From positions 1-35,564 of IMG/VR virus record IMGVR_UViG_3300033146_004014: DNA of 35,564 nucleotides. One strand, given 5' to 3'. The notes beneath the pieces are model-generated. The model worked only from the letters and a program-made list of their open reading frames with translations. It was not told the origin of the DNA and searched no databases. Both the position numbers and the translations under genes were made by a program. The DNA is from a virus. Position 1 is the stretch's first letter; every line of letters begins with the position of its first letter. Below, piece after piece: positions 7,355 to 13,523 of the stretch.

Positions 7355-7552
7355 ATGATATATTTTGACAGTAAACAAGAATTAGACAACCTTTTTAAAA
7401 TCATTGAAAACAGTCCAAACCAAAGTCCAAGTGCTATTGTTAGTTTGTATAAAAAACTTGAAAAACAATTAACTGAAATTTATCAGCGTGGCTTTGATGA
7501 TGGGATTAAAATAGATAAAGATTTATACAATATTATAAACCCTAAAGAGTGA
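7355..7552 (+). CDS. Early hypothetical protein, 65 aa
   Basis: This is a short, acidic, helical protein with a central VSLYKKLEKQLTEIYQRG segment and a C-terminal GFDDGIKIDKD. No family is recognised. It is tightly packed between two other early genes, and its stop codon lies six bases before the ATG chosen for the next gene. Confidence 0.55.
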   Translation: MIYFDSKQELDNLFKIIENSPNQSPSAIVSLYKKLEKQLTEIYQRGFDDGIKIDKDLYNIINPKE

Positions 7553-7557
7553 AAATT

Positions 7558-7788
7558 ATGAAACAATACGAAGGAACAATGAGTATTAAATGGCATAAGA
7601 ACCATAATGCTGATGTTAGACCAATTCATATAAAAGCAATCAATCAAAATAGACTGCAAAGAGAATTAAGACAAATAAAGAAATGGTTTATGGAAAATGG
7701 TGATGACCCAAAATACCACAAAGTAAAAAAAGAGAATATTGGAACTCCTCCATATAGCATCAGTTTCGATATAAGTGAACGAAAATAA
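7558..7788 (+). CDS. Early hypothetical protein, 76 aa
   Basis: I start this at the ATG at 7558 (KQYEGTMSIKWHKN). A GTG at 7549 in the same frame overlaps the preceding stop and is less likely. The protein is basic, with a Trp/His-rich N-terminus and a central LQRELRQIKKWFMENG helix. No known domain is seen. A 23-base gap separates it from the thioredoxin-like gene. Confidence 0.55.
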   Translation: MKQYEGTMSIKWHKNHNADVRPIHIKAINQNRLQRELRQIKKWFMENGDDPKYHKVKKENIGTPPYSISFDISERK

Positions 7789-7811
7789 TTAATAATCTAA
7801 AACCAATTAAA

Positions 7812-8141
7812 ATGAAAAATTTAAGAATTTATTTAGCAACTCAAATAGGTTGCGAACCTTGTAAAATTACCAAGCAAGTATTAGGCACAAAAGTAGCAAG
7901 TGTTCCTGTTTACGAAGTCGATTTAAGTTTAAACCCTGAACGTGCAAACAAAATGGGAGTTACCAGTACACCTACCATTTTTATTGTTGATGGAACTGAT
8001 GAAAATGAAAACGGAATTTGGGAAGAAACTGAAGAAAACCATCTATACCATCAAAGTGGAATGATTGCAGATGTTACCAATCTAAAAAAGATAATTAGAC
8101 ATCTTAAAAGAGGTAATAATGTAGTAACTCCAATTGACTAA
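7812..8141 (+). CDS. Thioredoxin-fold protein with CxxC
   Basis: The protein (109 aa) has a CEPC active-site motif (Cys14 and Cys17) after the first strand, and a cis-proline segment TSTPTIFIVD (Pro54) at the expected place, so it is a thioredoxin/glutaredoxin-like oxidoreductase. There is no signal peptide, so it would act in the cytoplasm. Phage thioredoxins may serve ribonucleotide reduction or keep phage proteins reduced, but no ribonucleotide reductase gene is present in this window. The N-terminal strand is short compared with host thioredoxins. The last base overlaps the next start (taATGg). Confidence 0.8.
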   Translation: MKNLRIYLATQIGCEPCKITKQVLGTKVASVPVYEVDLSLNPERANKMGVTSTPTIFIVDGTDENENGIWEETEENHLYHQSGMIADVTNLKKIIRHLKRGNNVVTPID

Positions 8142-8380
8142 TGGACTTGTTAGAGATTAAAATAAAAGTAAAACCATTATTAAAAGAGTTAAGAGCAAAA
8201 GGTTATTCTTGGCGCAATTGCCTTGACTTTTTTAATGATTGCATAAAAGAAGTAAAGCAAGATAAATGCACACATGAAAATGCAGTTATTACAGTAGAAG
8301 AAACCATTTGTACAATTGAATACTTATGTGATTATTGTCCAGATTGTGAATTAAAGTGGAATCATAGAATAGATATATAA
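8141..8380 (+). CDS. Cys-rich, zinc-ribbon-like protein
   Basis: This is a 79-aa protein whose C-terminal half has clustered cysteines: Cys43, Cys57, Cys63, Cys66 and Cys69, with CDYCPDC at 63-69 forming a knuckle. A small zinc-binding module is likely. The N-terminal half is a helix-rich segment KPLLKELRAKGYSWRNCLDF. It overlaps the thioredoxin-like gene by one base, so the two are co-translated. It could be a substrate or partner of that oxidoreductase, but this is speculation. Confidence 0.6.
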   Translation: MDLLEIKIKVKPLLKELRAKGYSWRNCLDFFNDCIKEVKQDKCTHENAVITVEETICTIEYLCDYCPDCELKWNHRIDI

Positions 8381-8384
8381 AATT

Positions 8385-8552
8385 ATGGAAGATACAGATT
8401 TAATGCCTTTTGGCAAATTTAGAGGAAGAGAAATGCAAGATGTGCCTGCATCATACTTATTATGGTTAAGTACTAATAATAGTGTGCCTCCACAAGTAAA
8501 AAAATACATTCAAGATAATTTAGATGTTTTAGAAAAGGAAGTTAATGAATAA
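8385..8552 (+). CDS. DUF3820 family small protein
   Basis: ATG at 8385 opens a 55-aa frame closing with TAA at 8550-8552, which overlaps the next ATG. The sequence has the DUF3820 pattern: MPFGKFRGREMQDVPASYLLWL, with the phrase MPFGK...G..m.DvP..YL.WL. DUF3820 was described as a putative quorum-sensing-regulated virulence factor, and it also occurs as a tail on exonuclease-like proteins. Here it is stand-alone and its role is unknown. The family motif supports it as a real gene despite its size. Confidence 0.75.
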   Translation: MEDTDLMPFGKFRGREMQDVPASYLLWLSTNNSVPPQVKKYIQDNLDVLEKEVNE

Positions 8553-8782
8553 TGACTTGGAAACAAAAACATATCGAAAACCAACACTTTATTTCACTTT
8601 ACTTAAAAGAAGAAGCATTAACAAAAAACCTTACAGATAGGTTAAAACTAATATCTGAAATAGCAAGATTACACAAACAGAACCAGTACATAATCACACA
8701 ATCTGTACTAAAATATAATACAGATTGTGATGATTACATACTCAAACTTAACAGCCTTATAAATGGAAAAAATAAAGATTAA
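8552..8782 (+). CDS. Early hypothetical protein, 76 aa
   Basis: The start overlaps the stop of the DUF3820 gene (TAATG), and its end overlaps the next gene by 20 bases. The protein is helical and Leu/Lys/Asn-rich, with no recognised domain. The coding sequence contains a perfect 11-bp inverted repeat (8697-8729), unusual inside a gene. The function is unknown. Confidence 0.6.
   Translation: MTWKQKHIENQHFISLYLKEEALTKNLTDRLKLISEIARLHKQNQYIITQSVLKYNTDCDDYILKLNSLINGKNKD
8697..8729. repeat. Perfect 11-bp hairpin inside a gene
   Basis: CACAATCTGTA (8697-8707) is exactly complementary to TACAGATTGTG (8719-8729) around an 11-nt loop. It has no T-tract, so it is not a simple terminator. Possible roles are an mRNA processing or stability site in the long early transcript, or a protein-binding dyad. 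Confidence 0.6.
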
Positions 8783-9086
8783 AGTAAAGATTGACCAGCT
8801 GGAAATTCTTAACGGATTAGTAAATAGTTTTGACCCATCATATACCGATAAAGTAAAACAAATAAAAGCGATGATTAGTGTATTGAATTTAGTTTCTAAG
8901 CGATTGCGAAAATTAGAAATAACCAAAGAATACGTTTTAAAGCCTTTTGTAATAAAGTTTCATTATCACGAAGCTTATTTTTTACAGAATATTATTAATC
9001 ACAATTTACATTTATACAAGCAAAATCCGTACGAATTCAATGTATTACTTAGTATCAATTTAGAATTAGATAAACAATTAGTATAA
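8763..9086 (+). CDS. Early hypothetical protein, 107 aa
   Basis: The protein is soluble and mostly helical: a basic N-terminus (EKIKIKVKIDQLEIL), a central RLRKLEITKEYVLK and a His/Tyr/Phe-rich middle (KFHYHEAYFLQNII). No family is recognised. It starts within the previous gene, and the next gene begins one base after its stop, so it is part of a contiguous translated block that ends with the replication-like protein at 9088. Confidence 0.6.
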   Translation: MEKIKIKVKIDQLEILNGLVNSFDPSYTDKVKQIKAMISVLNLVSKRLRKLEITKEYVLKPFVIKFHYHEAYFLQNIINHNLHLYKQNPYEFNVLLSINLELDKQLV

Positions 9087-9087
9087 A

Positions 9088-9537
9088 ATGGAAACACCAG
9101 TAACAACATACACAATCAAAGGAGTTTTTAGACCTATTATATGGGAGTTTAAATACAATTTAAACGGTGATTTAGTTAGCTTTAAAATATTAGATACACA
9201 TCCATTAAATGATGTGCAAATAGAATGGCTACGTGAAAATTTACCATATAAGCAAAACGAAATTGAAGATTTGAGAAAGCACAAAAATTTTGAACTTATT
9301 AAAAATGAACCTGACTTATCCTTTACTTCTTTTTGGAATGCTTACAACTACAAAGTAAAAAAAGTAATGGCTGAGAGAGCTTGGAAGAAACTAAGTAAAG
9401 CAGATAGAATTAATGCCATTGCAAAAATTAAACATTACGATGGTTTTTTAAAAAGAAAATTTAATCAATCAAAAGCAAATCCTGCTTCTTATCTTAACCA
9501 AAGATATTGGGAAGATAATTATGGTAGTGAAAATTAA
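9088..9537 (+). CDS. Protein with phage replication-type C-terminus
   Basis: The C-terminal half (about residues 82-145) shows a pattern found at the C-termini of many phage replication proteins: FWNAYNYKVKKVMAERAWKK, then a spacer, then NPASYLNQRYWEDN. In known proteins this module follows a DnaD-like or winged-helix DNA-binding part. Here the N-terminal 80 residues are different and unrecognised. It may take part in loading host replication proteins after transposition, a step that Mu needs. Confidence in the module is moderate and in the role low. Confidence 0.6.
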   Translation: METPVTTYTIKGVFRPIIWEFKYNLNGDLVSFKILDTHPLNDVQIEWLRENLPYKQNEIEDLRKHKNFELIKNEPDLSFTSFWNAYNYKVKKVMAERAWKKLSKADRINAIAKIKHYDGFLKRKFNQSKANPASYLNQRYWEDNYGSEN

Positions 9538-9651
9538 CTACAACGTCGCTAATAAGACCAGTAGCAAGTAGAAAAGAAACAAACATTGAGTAATGAAATT
9601 AATTTATAAATACACACAAAACATCGGATTTAGCAATTACTTGCTATTGGT

Positions 9652-9670
9652 TTTATTTTGTGTTAACCAC
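9652..9670 (+). repeat. Left arm of a long-range inverted repeat
   Basis: TTTATTTTGTGTTAACCAC matches the reverse complement of 10108-10127 except for a single extra C in the right arm. The two arms enclose two complete small genes (9679-9843 and 9848-10105). Confidence 0.65.
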
Positions 9671-9678
9671 TTTTTTTT

Positions 9679-9843
9679 ATGGACAAAACGTGTAATTATT
9701 GTAAATATTGGTTAAACGACACAGATGAAGTATTAATATCTGTTTGCACAAAAGGAATGATAGTAGGTTCTTGTTGGTTTGATAATAGTTGTAAAAAATG
9801 GAAATTAAAAACAGAATTAAAAACTAATCTTAAAAAAACATAA
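9679..9843 (+). CDS. Cys-rich small protein, 54 aa
   Basis: ATG at 9679 opens a frame to TAA at 9841-9843. The product has five cysteines (5, 8, 23, 32 and 38), including CNYCKYW near the start, plus CTKG and CWFDNSCKKW. This pattern suggests a small zinc-binding or structural-metal fold. The remainder is a lysine-rich tail. The next gene begins four bases later. It lies just inside the left arm of the inverted repeat at 9652-9670. No family is recognised. Confidence 0.6.
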   Translation: MDKTCNYCKYWLNDTDEVLISVCTKGMIVGSCWFDNSCKKWKLKTELKTNLKKT

Positions 9844-9847
9844 AACT

Positions 9848-10105
9848 ATGATTTTTACTCCAGATAATTTAATAGAGAATATAGATAAAATTGGTGCGTG
9901 GTCTATTTTTAGTTTAGCAGAAACAGCACTACAACATTATTATCCAAATGAATTTGACGAAGATGGCGAATGTGAAACGACAAGATGTGCCGAATTAGTT
10001 AACGAAATGGGATTGAATTATTGGCAAGATGTTGTTATTAAATACCAAAATGAAGTAGGTTATAAATGTAAAGAATTTAGCACCGATTACGTTAACGCTT
10101 CTTAA
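9848..10105 (+). CDS. Hypothetical protein inside repeat-bounded segment, 85 aa
   Basis: This is an acidic soluble protein with AWSIFSLAETALQHYYPNEF near the N-terminus and several cysteines (CETTRCAEL). No family is recognised. It forms a pair with the Cys-rich 54-aa gene upstream (four-base gap), and its stop codon lies two bases before the right arm of the inverted repeat (10108). The two genes and their flanking repeats thus form a neat unit of about 476 bp. Confidence 0.6.
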   Translation: MIFTPDNLIENIDKIGAWSIFSLAETALQHYYPNEFDEDGECETTRCAELVNEMGLNYWQDVVIKYQNEVGYKCKEFSTDYVNAS

Positions 10106-10107
10106 TT

Positions 10108-10127
10108 GTGGTTAACACCAAAATAAA
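10108..10127 (-). repeat. Right arm of a long-range inverted repeat
   Basis: GTGGTTAACACCAAAATAAA is the near-perfect reverse complement of 9652-9670, with one inserted C at 10119. Its outer part overlaps a 9-bp hairpin (10122-10150). Confidence 0.65.
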
Positions 10128-10208
10128 CGGTCGTTTTAATGCCGTTTATTGACTGTTGTAGTTAGTTCAAATTAAATAGGCTTTCAAACCGATAATTCAA
10201 AATATCGG
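10122..10208. repeat. Two hairpins in a 143-bp gene-free gap
   Basis: AATAAACGG (10122-10130) pairs exactly with CCGTTTATT (10142-10150) around an 11-nt loop, and CCGATA (10189-10194) pairs with TATCGG (10203-10208) around an 8-nt loop. No gene is seen between 10105 and 10249. These structures may separate the upstream cassette from the gene at 10249; neither has a clear T-tract. Confidence 0.55.
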
Positions 10209-10248
10209 CTAATTAAACGATAATAAATATTAATACATTAAAAAAATT

Positions 10249-10548
10249 ATGGCATTAACAAAAAAGAAAATCAAAAAAGCAATGAATTATGATGCAGTTC
10301 AAGCATTAGTAACAGCATTAGAAGTAATTGCACACAATGACCCAATTGGTGTAGAATTTCACGAACATCAAGAAATAGCAACAAACGCATTAGCCTATTT
10401 TGAATTTGGACTAAACCAAGAGCAACGTAATAAATTAGTAGCAAATAAAATATTAAAGACACTATTCAAACACAAATACACTTTTGAAGAAGTTCTTAAT
10501 GTGATAAAATTAGCTGAAAAACAATTTAACGAGATAACAACAGAATGA
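10249..10548 (+). CDS. Hypothetical protein, 99 aa (paralogue of 11353 gene)
   Basis: The protein is helical and soluble with a basic N-terminus (ALTKKKIKKAMNYD). Its C-terminal part (KILKTLFKHKYTFEEVLNVI) resembles the C-terminal part of the product of the gene at 11353 (KMIKTLLEHGYKYDEMPKIF), which suggests that the two arose by duplication. No known domain is recognised. It overlaps the next gene start by four bases (ATGA). Confidence 0.6.
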   Translation: MALTKKKIKKAMNYDAVQALVTALEVIAHNDPIGVEFHEHQEIATNALAYFEFGLNQEQRNKLVANKILKTLFKHKYTFEEVLNVIKLAEKQFNEITTE

Positions 10549-10733
10549 AAAACAAGAAAAATTTATTTATAGCCTTTTCAATAGGTGTAGCAACTGCAAC
10601 ATCATTAGTAAGTAGCAAGATGTTTATTATTAACTATTTCATTATTACGCTACCATTATTAGTATTGATAATAGCCTATTTTATAATGAATGGTACAATT
10701 ATGATAAACCTAAGCAAACAGAACCAATTATAA
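10545..10733 (+). CDS. Small membrane protein, 62 aa
   Basis: Two hydrophobic segments are seen: residues 7-23 (LFIAFSIGVATATSLVS) and 27-50 (FIINYFIITLPLLVLIIAYF). A short polar tail follows. It is coupled to the upstream gene by an ATGA overlap. The function is unknown; it is one of three small membrane proteins in the early operon. Confidence 0.6.
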   Translation: MKNKKNLFIAFSIGVATATSLVSSKMFIINYFIITLPLLVLIIAYFIMNGTIMINLSKQNQL

Positions 10734-10756
10734 AAAACCAATTAAAACTATTTTAA

Positions 10757-10999
10757 ATGAAAACAATAATCAAATTTAGAGAATTAACCGATTTTCAAAA
10801 AGTACTATTCTTTGAAAAGCAAATTGAAGAGTTAGCCAAGCTGCTGAAAACTCAAAATTATAAAATCATAGGTCAGCAAAAAGAGATAAAAACATTAAAA
10901 AAATCTGTAAACAAAAAAGAAAAAAGGCTAGCGAGTAGAAGAGCTTTACAAAGAGAGGTAAAACGATTAGAGTTTATGGTAATTAAAAGTAGGTCATGA
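10757..10999 (+). CDS. Basic coiled-coil protein, 80 aa
   Basis: The protein is rich in Lys, Arg, Glu and Gln with long uninterrupted helical stretches (EKQIEELAKLLKTQNYKII, KEIKTLKKSVNKKEKRL), and is predicted to be a coiled coil. Its last four bases overlap the start of the ASCH gene. No family is recognised. The basic charge may indicate nucleic-acid binding. Confidence 0.6.
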   Translation: MKTIIKFRELTDFQKVLFFEKQIEELAKLLKTQNYKIIGQQKEIKTLKKSVNKKEKRLASRRALQREVKRLEFMVIKSRS

Positions 11000-11343
11000 A
11001 AACATTACATCTAAACTTAAAAAAGAATTGGTTTTATATGATTTACAAAAATCTAAAACCTGAAGAATATCGAGAACTTACCAAATACTGGGCAAATAGA
11101 TTAACGAAAATTCATAATTTCAAATACATTGAAGGAATGAAAGATTTCATGATGGTCAATAAAATTTGGTTTAAACAATTTGATACAATTACTTTCTCAA
11201 ATGGGTATGCAAAAAATAGAAAGCAGTTTGTTATTGAATGTATTAAAATTGAAATAGGTACAGGTAAAGAAAAATACGGAGCTGTAAAAGGTAAAAAATA
11301 CTTTAGAATTAGGTTAGGAAAAATATTAAATAGTAACTTTTAA
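10996..11343 (+). CDS. ASCH-domain protein
   Basis: The 115-aa protein fits the ASCH fold: an N-terminal strand TLHLNLKKNWFYMI, then NLKPEEYRELTKYWANRL, the K.EEYR...YW signature of this group in Bacteroidota phages. Strands with DTITFSNGYAKNRKQFVIE follow. ASCH domains are PUA-related and bind RNA or modified nucleotides; some cleave modified nucleosides. In a phage early operon it may act on RNA or protect against RNA-based defence, but no catalytic residue can be assigned here. The start overlaps the preceding stop. Confidence 0.75.
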   Translation: MKTLHLNLKKNWFYMIYKNLKPEEYRELTKYWANRLTKIHNFKYIEGMKDFMMVNKIWFKQFDTITFSNGYAKNRKQFVIECIKIEIGTGKEKYGAVKGKKYFRIRLGKILNSNF

Positions 11344-11352
11344 AACAAAATC

Positions 11353-11616
11353 ATGAAAAACTACGAAACATTACAAGAATGCATTAAACAGCTTGAAAAG
11401 TGCGATTATCAAACTGTAGACGGTTTACATTCATTAAAAATGAATACTGCTTTTATTCAATTAAAAGAGTATGTAGAGTTGAACTATATAGCATCAAAAA
11501 TGATAAAAACATTATTAGAGCATGGATATAAATATGATGAAATGCCTAAAATATTTCAATACGCAAAACAAATTCACAAAGATTTAAATATTCTAAAAAC
11601 AACACACCATGATTAA
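11353..11616 (+). CDS. Hypothetical protein, 87 aa (paralogue of 10249 gene)
   Basis: This is a soluble helical protein. Residues 51-70 (KMIKTLLEHGYKYDEMPKIF) resemble the C-terminal part of the 10249 gene product. The N-terminal halves differ. It overlaps the nucleoid-associated protein gene by eight bases, so the two are likely to be translated together. Confidence 0.6.
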   Translation: MKNYETLQECIKQLEKCDYQTVDGLHSLKMNTAFIQLKEYVELNYIASKMIKTLLEHGYKYDEMPKIFQYAKQIHKDLNILKTTHHD

Positions 11617-12664
11617 AAAAAACAGAGCAGAAATAGTAGAATTTATTATTCACAAAGTAGGTAATAAATACAATAGTACAAGAAACCTTTTATCAGACAA
11701 ACCAACATTTGATGTTTTTGATGAAAACAGTTATCAATTAGCATTTAATTTTTTATTAAAACCATTTGTAAACCTAACTGAAAGTTATCGTTTTACACAT
11801 CGTATTGATGTAGCTGAAAACAAAATGAGCCAGTATAGTAATAACTTATTCAATAATAATGAGTTTGTAAAAACATCACAAGCAATAGTAGAGCATTTGT
11901 TTGAGCAATCAAACTCAGCTAATATTAAAACAGGTGATGTAATGATTGTGAAGTTTGCAAATATTGAAATTAATAACATTCTAACAGATGCCATTGGTAT
12001 TTTTAAGATTGAAAATAAATCGGACTTTTTTCAAACTCATATAGATGAAAATGGTAGTATCGAATTAATGTTATTAGAAGGTATTAGTACCAAAAAATTA
12101 GATAAAGGTTGTTTAATAATAAATACAACCGATAATGAAGGTAGAATAGTATTAAGTGTAGATAGCAATAATTACGATGCTCAGTACTGGATTAAAAACT
12201 TCTTAAATATTAAACCTGCTGATGATAGTAACGGACAAACAAAAAACTACATGGATTTTCTTACATTATTAGGTGAAGAAGCGAAAAATAATTTTGGGAA
12301 AAAGAAACAAAGTGAATTTTTAGCAGAAACACTTGATTACTTAAAAGAGAATGAAACACTTAATGAAGATGATTTTATCATTAATGTACTTCACGATGAC
12401 GATAATCTTGAAGCTGTATTTTTAAATACTAAAGAACAATATGAACAGGAAGAAAATATCATCTTAAAAACCAATTTTATCATCTCAGACAAAGTAGTAA
12501 AAAAGGAAAAGAAAAAGTTTAAAACCGATATTAAACTGGATACAAACATTACTATAAAAATAGACGTTGATTCTCCAGATGCAGCATCTTACTATTTAGA
12601 ACGTGGTTTTGATGATGAAAAGAAAATGTTTTATTATAAAGTGTTTTTCAATGAAGAAAAATAG
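11609..12664 (+). CDS. Nucleoid-associated protein, NdpA/YejK family
   Basis: The 351-aa length and pattern agree with the NdpA/YejK family of 37-kDa nucleoid-associated proteins. There is an N-terminal block with VEFIIHKVGNK, a central block with QAIVEHLFEQ and IKTGDVMIVKF, and the characteristic stretch DAIGIFKIENKSDFF (residues 128-142). The family binds DNA and associates with the bacterial nucleoid; some phages carry copies. Here it ends the early operon just before a terminator. It might condense or protect phage DNA, alter host chromosome structure for replicative transposition, or counter nucleoid-based silencing. Those roles are inferred. Confidence 0.8.
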   Translation: MIKKNRAEIVEFIIHKVGNKYNSTRNLLSDKPTFDVFDENSYQLAFNFLLKPFVNLTESYRFTHRIDVAENKMSQYSNNLFNNNEFVKTSQAIVEHLFEQSNSANIKTGDVMIVKFANIEINNILTDAIGIFKIENKSDFFQTHIDENGSIELMLLEGISTKKLDKGCLIINTTDNEGRIVLSVDSNNYDAQYWIKNFLNIKPADDSNGQTKNYMDFLTLLGEEAKNNFGKKKQSEFLAETLDYLKENETLNEDDFIINVLHDDDNLEAVFLNTKEQYEQEENIILKTNFIISDKVVKKEKKKFKTDIKLDTNITIKIDVDSPDAASYYLERGFDDEKKMFYYKVFFNEEK

Positions 12665-12671
12665 TTAAAAG

Positions 12672-12701
12672 AAGCCTTTGCAAATCGCAAAGGCTTTTTT
12701 T
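12672..12701 (+). terminator. Rho-independent terminator of the early operon
   Basis: AAGCCTTTGC (12672-12681) pairs perfectly with GCAAAGGCTT (12687-12696) around AAATC, followed by a T-run to 12701. It lies seven bases after the NdpA-like gene and closes the operon that starts near 1409. Confidence 0.92.
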
Positions 12702-12710
12702 GTATCTTTA
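12678..12710 (+). promoter_or_regulatory. Probable promoter for the 12725 gene
   Basis: TATCTTTA (12703-12710) matches TAnnTTTG at seven of eight positions, and TTTG-like bases lie within the terminator arm about 22 bp upstream. The gene starts 14 bases after the box. It gives the 157-aa gene its own transcription, as often seen for prophage genes expressed in the lysogen. Confidence 0.45.
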
Positions 12711-12724
12711 CAAAAAATAAAACT

Positions 12725-13198
12725 ATGAAAAACAAAACCACACTACTCGAATTTTTTAAAAAACCAATTGTAATAATAGCACTTATTATATTTATATTAT
12801 ATAGTGTTATTTTTAATAAAGAAGATCCTGGTACTACTAAGCCAGAACCTGTAAAAGTAGAAATTGTAGATTTTAGTAAAATGACTTATGAAGGGAAACA
12901 GATTTATATTGAAGATTACTTAAAACATACAGATGATACAGGTTATGAAATAATGACAGATATTAGAAATGCCATTACCAATAAGTTTAACTATCCTAAA
13001 ACAGTAAAATTTGATTGGAGTTCTCAGCCTATTTTTGATAATGCAAAAGTAGTAGAAGCAGATAAAGGTTGGGTTAATATTTCAGGTAAAGGAACTGCAC
13101 AAAATGCTTTAAAGCAAAAATCTACTTTTCATTATAGTGTAAAATTGAAAATTACAGATAAAGAAGTAGGTATTTTAGATATAAAAGTCAATAAATAA
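12725..13198 (+). CDS. Membrane-anchored protein, 157 aa
   Basis: One N-terminal membrane segment (residues 15-33, IVIIALIIFILYSVIF) is preceded by positive charges, so the remainder (34-157) should face the periplasm. The linker is acidic and proline-containing (KEDPGTTKPEPVKVE); the C-terminal part is probably beta-rich (STFHYSVKLKITDKEV). It is flanked by a terminator upstream and a strong promoter downstream and has its own probable promoter. This isolation suggests a gene expressed during lysogeny (a moron), for example for superinfection exclusion. The similarity of the C-terminal part to secreted host proteins could not be tested. Confidence 0.65.
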   Translation: MKNKTTLLEFFKKPIVIIALIIFILYSVIFNKEDPGTTKPEPVKVEIVDFSKMTYEGKQIYIEDYLKHTDDTGYEIMTDIRNAITNKFNYPKTVKFDWSSQPIFDNAKVVEADKGWVNISGKGTAQNALKQKSTFHYSVKLKITDKEVGILDIKVNK

Positions 13199-13204
13199 AT
13201 TCAA

Positions 13205-13236
13205 TTTTTGTATTAGAATAAAGTTCTTTATTTTTG
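13205..13236 (+). promoter_or_regulatory. Consensus Bacteroidota promoter
   Basis: The -33 region TTTTTG (13205-13210) is separated by 18 bp from the -7 box TATTTTTG (13229-13236), both matching the TTTG / TAnnTTTG consensus. The start codon follows at 13244, only seven bases after the -7 box, so the mRNA would be leaderless or nearly so. Confidence 0.8.
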
Positions 13237-13243
13237 TAGTTCA

Positions 13244-13432
13244 ATGGCAAGGAGCAAAGAATTCATACAATTAAGAAATAAAAGTGTAAAAATACGCTTT
13301 AACAAATTAGAAGCTAAGTATCCAAAATGGAAGCACGATGCTTTGCTAGAAGAATTAACTAAAGAATTCTATATAAGTAAGCGTACCATATCTGCCATAT
13401 TAAATAATGAAGGGAATTATAGTACTATTTAA
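13244..13432 (+). CDS. Small HTH protein, candidate late-gene activator
   Basis: This 62-aa basic protein has a central helix-turn-helix segment (DALLEELTKEFYISKRTISAIL), in which SKRTISAIL should be the recognition helix. Its position between the early and late genes corresponds to the Mor/C activators of Mu, though it is much shorter (Mu C is about 140 aa). It has its own near-perfect promoter and an almost leaderless transcript. The candidate target is the late control region, with three phased sites (19674-19734). Two AATTATAGTA copies (13415-13424 and 13459-13468) beside the gene's end are possible autoregulatory sites. The activator role is inferred. Confidence 0.7.
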   Translation: MARSKEFIQLRNKSVKIRFNKLEAKYPKWKHDALLEELTKEFYISKRTISAILNNEGNYSTI

Positions 13433-13448
13433 AAAAATAGTATATTTG
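13423..13448 (+). promoter_or_regulatory. Promoter with dyad operator
   Basis: TATATTTG (13441-13448) is a perfect -7 box. Just upstream, TACTATTT (13423-13430) and AAATAGTA (13435-13442) form an 8-bp dyad that overlaps the box. No clear -33 box is seen, which fits dependence on an activator. Transcription would begin near 13453. Confidence 0.5.
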
Positions 13449-13452
13449 CATA

Positions 13453-13523
13453 ACACCTAATTATAGTATAAACTAACGGACTGTATCCGATTACTTTATT
13501 ACTATTTTTTAGGTGTTTTTTTT
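13453..13523 (+). ncRNA. Putative small structured RNA
   Basis: Downstream of the -7 box at 13441, nested pairings close the whole segment: ACACCTAA (13453-13460) with TTAGGTGT (13509-13516), ATAGTA (13463-13468) with TACTAT (13500-13505), and CGGA (13477-13480) with TCCG (13486-13489). A T-run follows. Promoter spacing, outer stem and T-run together give a transcript of about 70 nt. No reading frame lies in it. Its 3' part is antisense to the end of the MuF gene, so the outer stem may also end that leftward operon. A simple terminator with chance promoter is the alternative. Confidence 0.5.
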
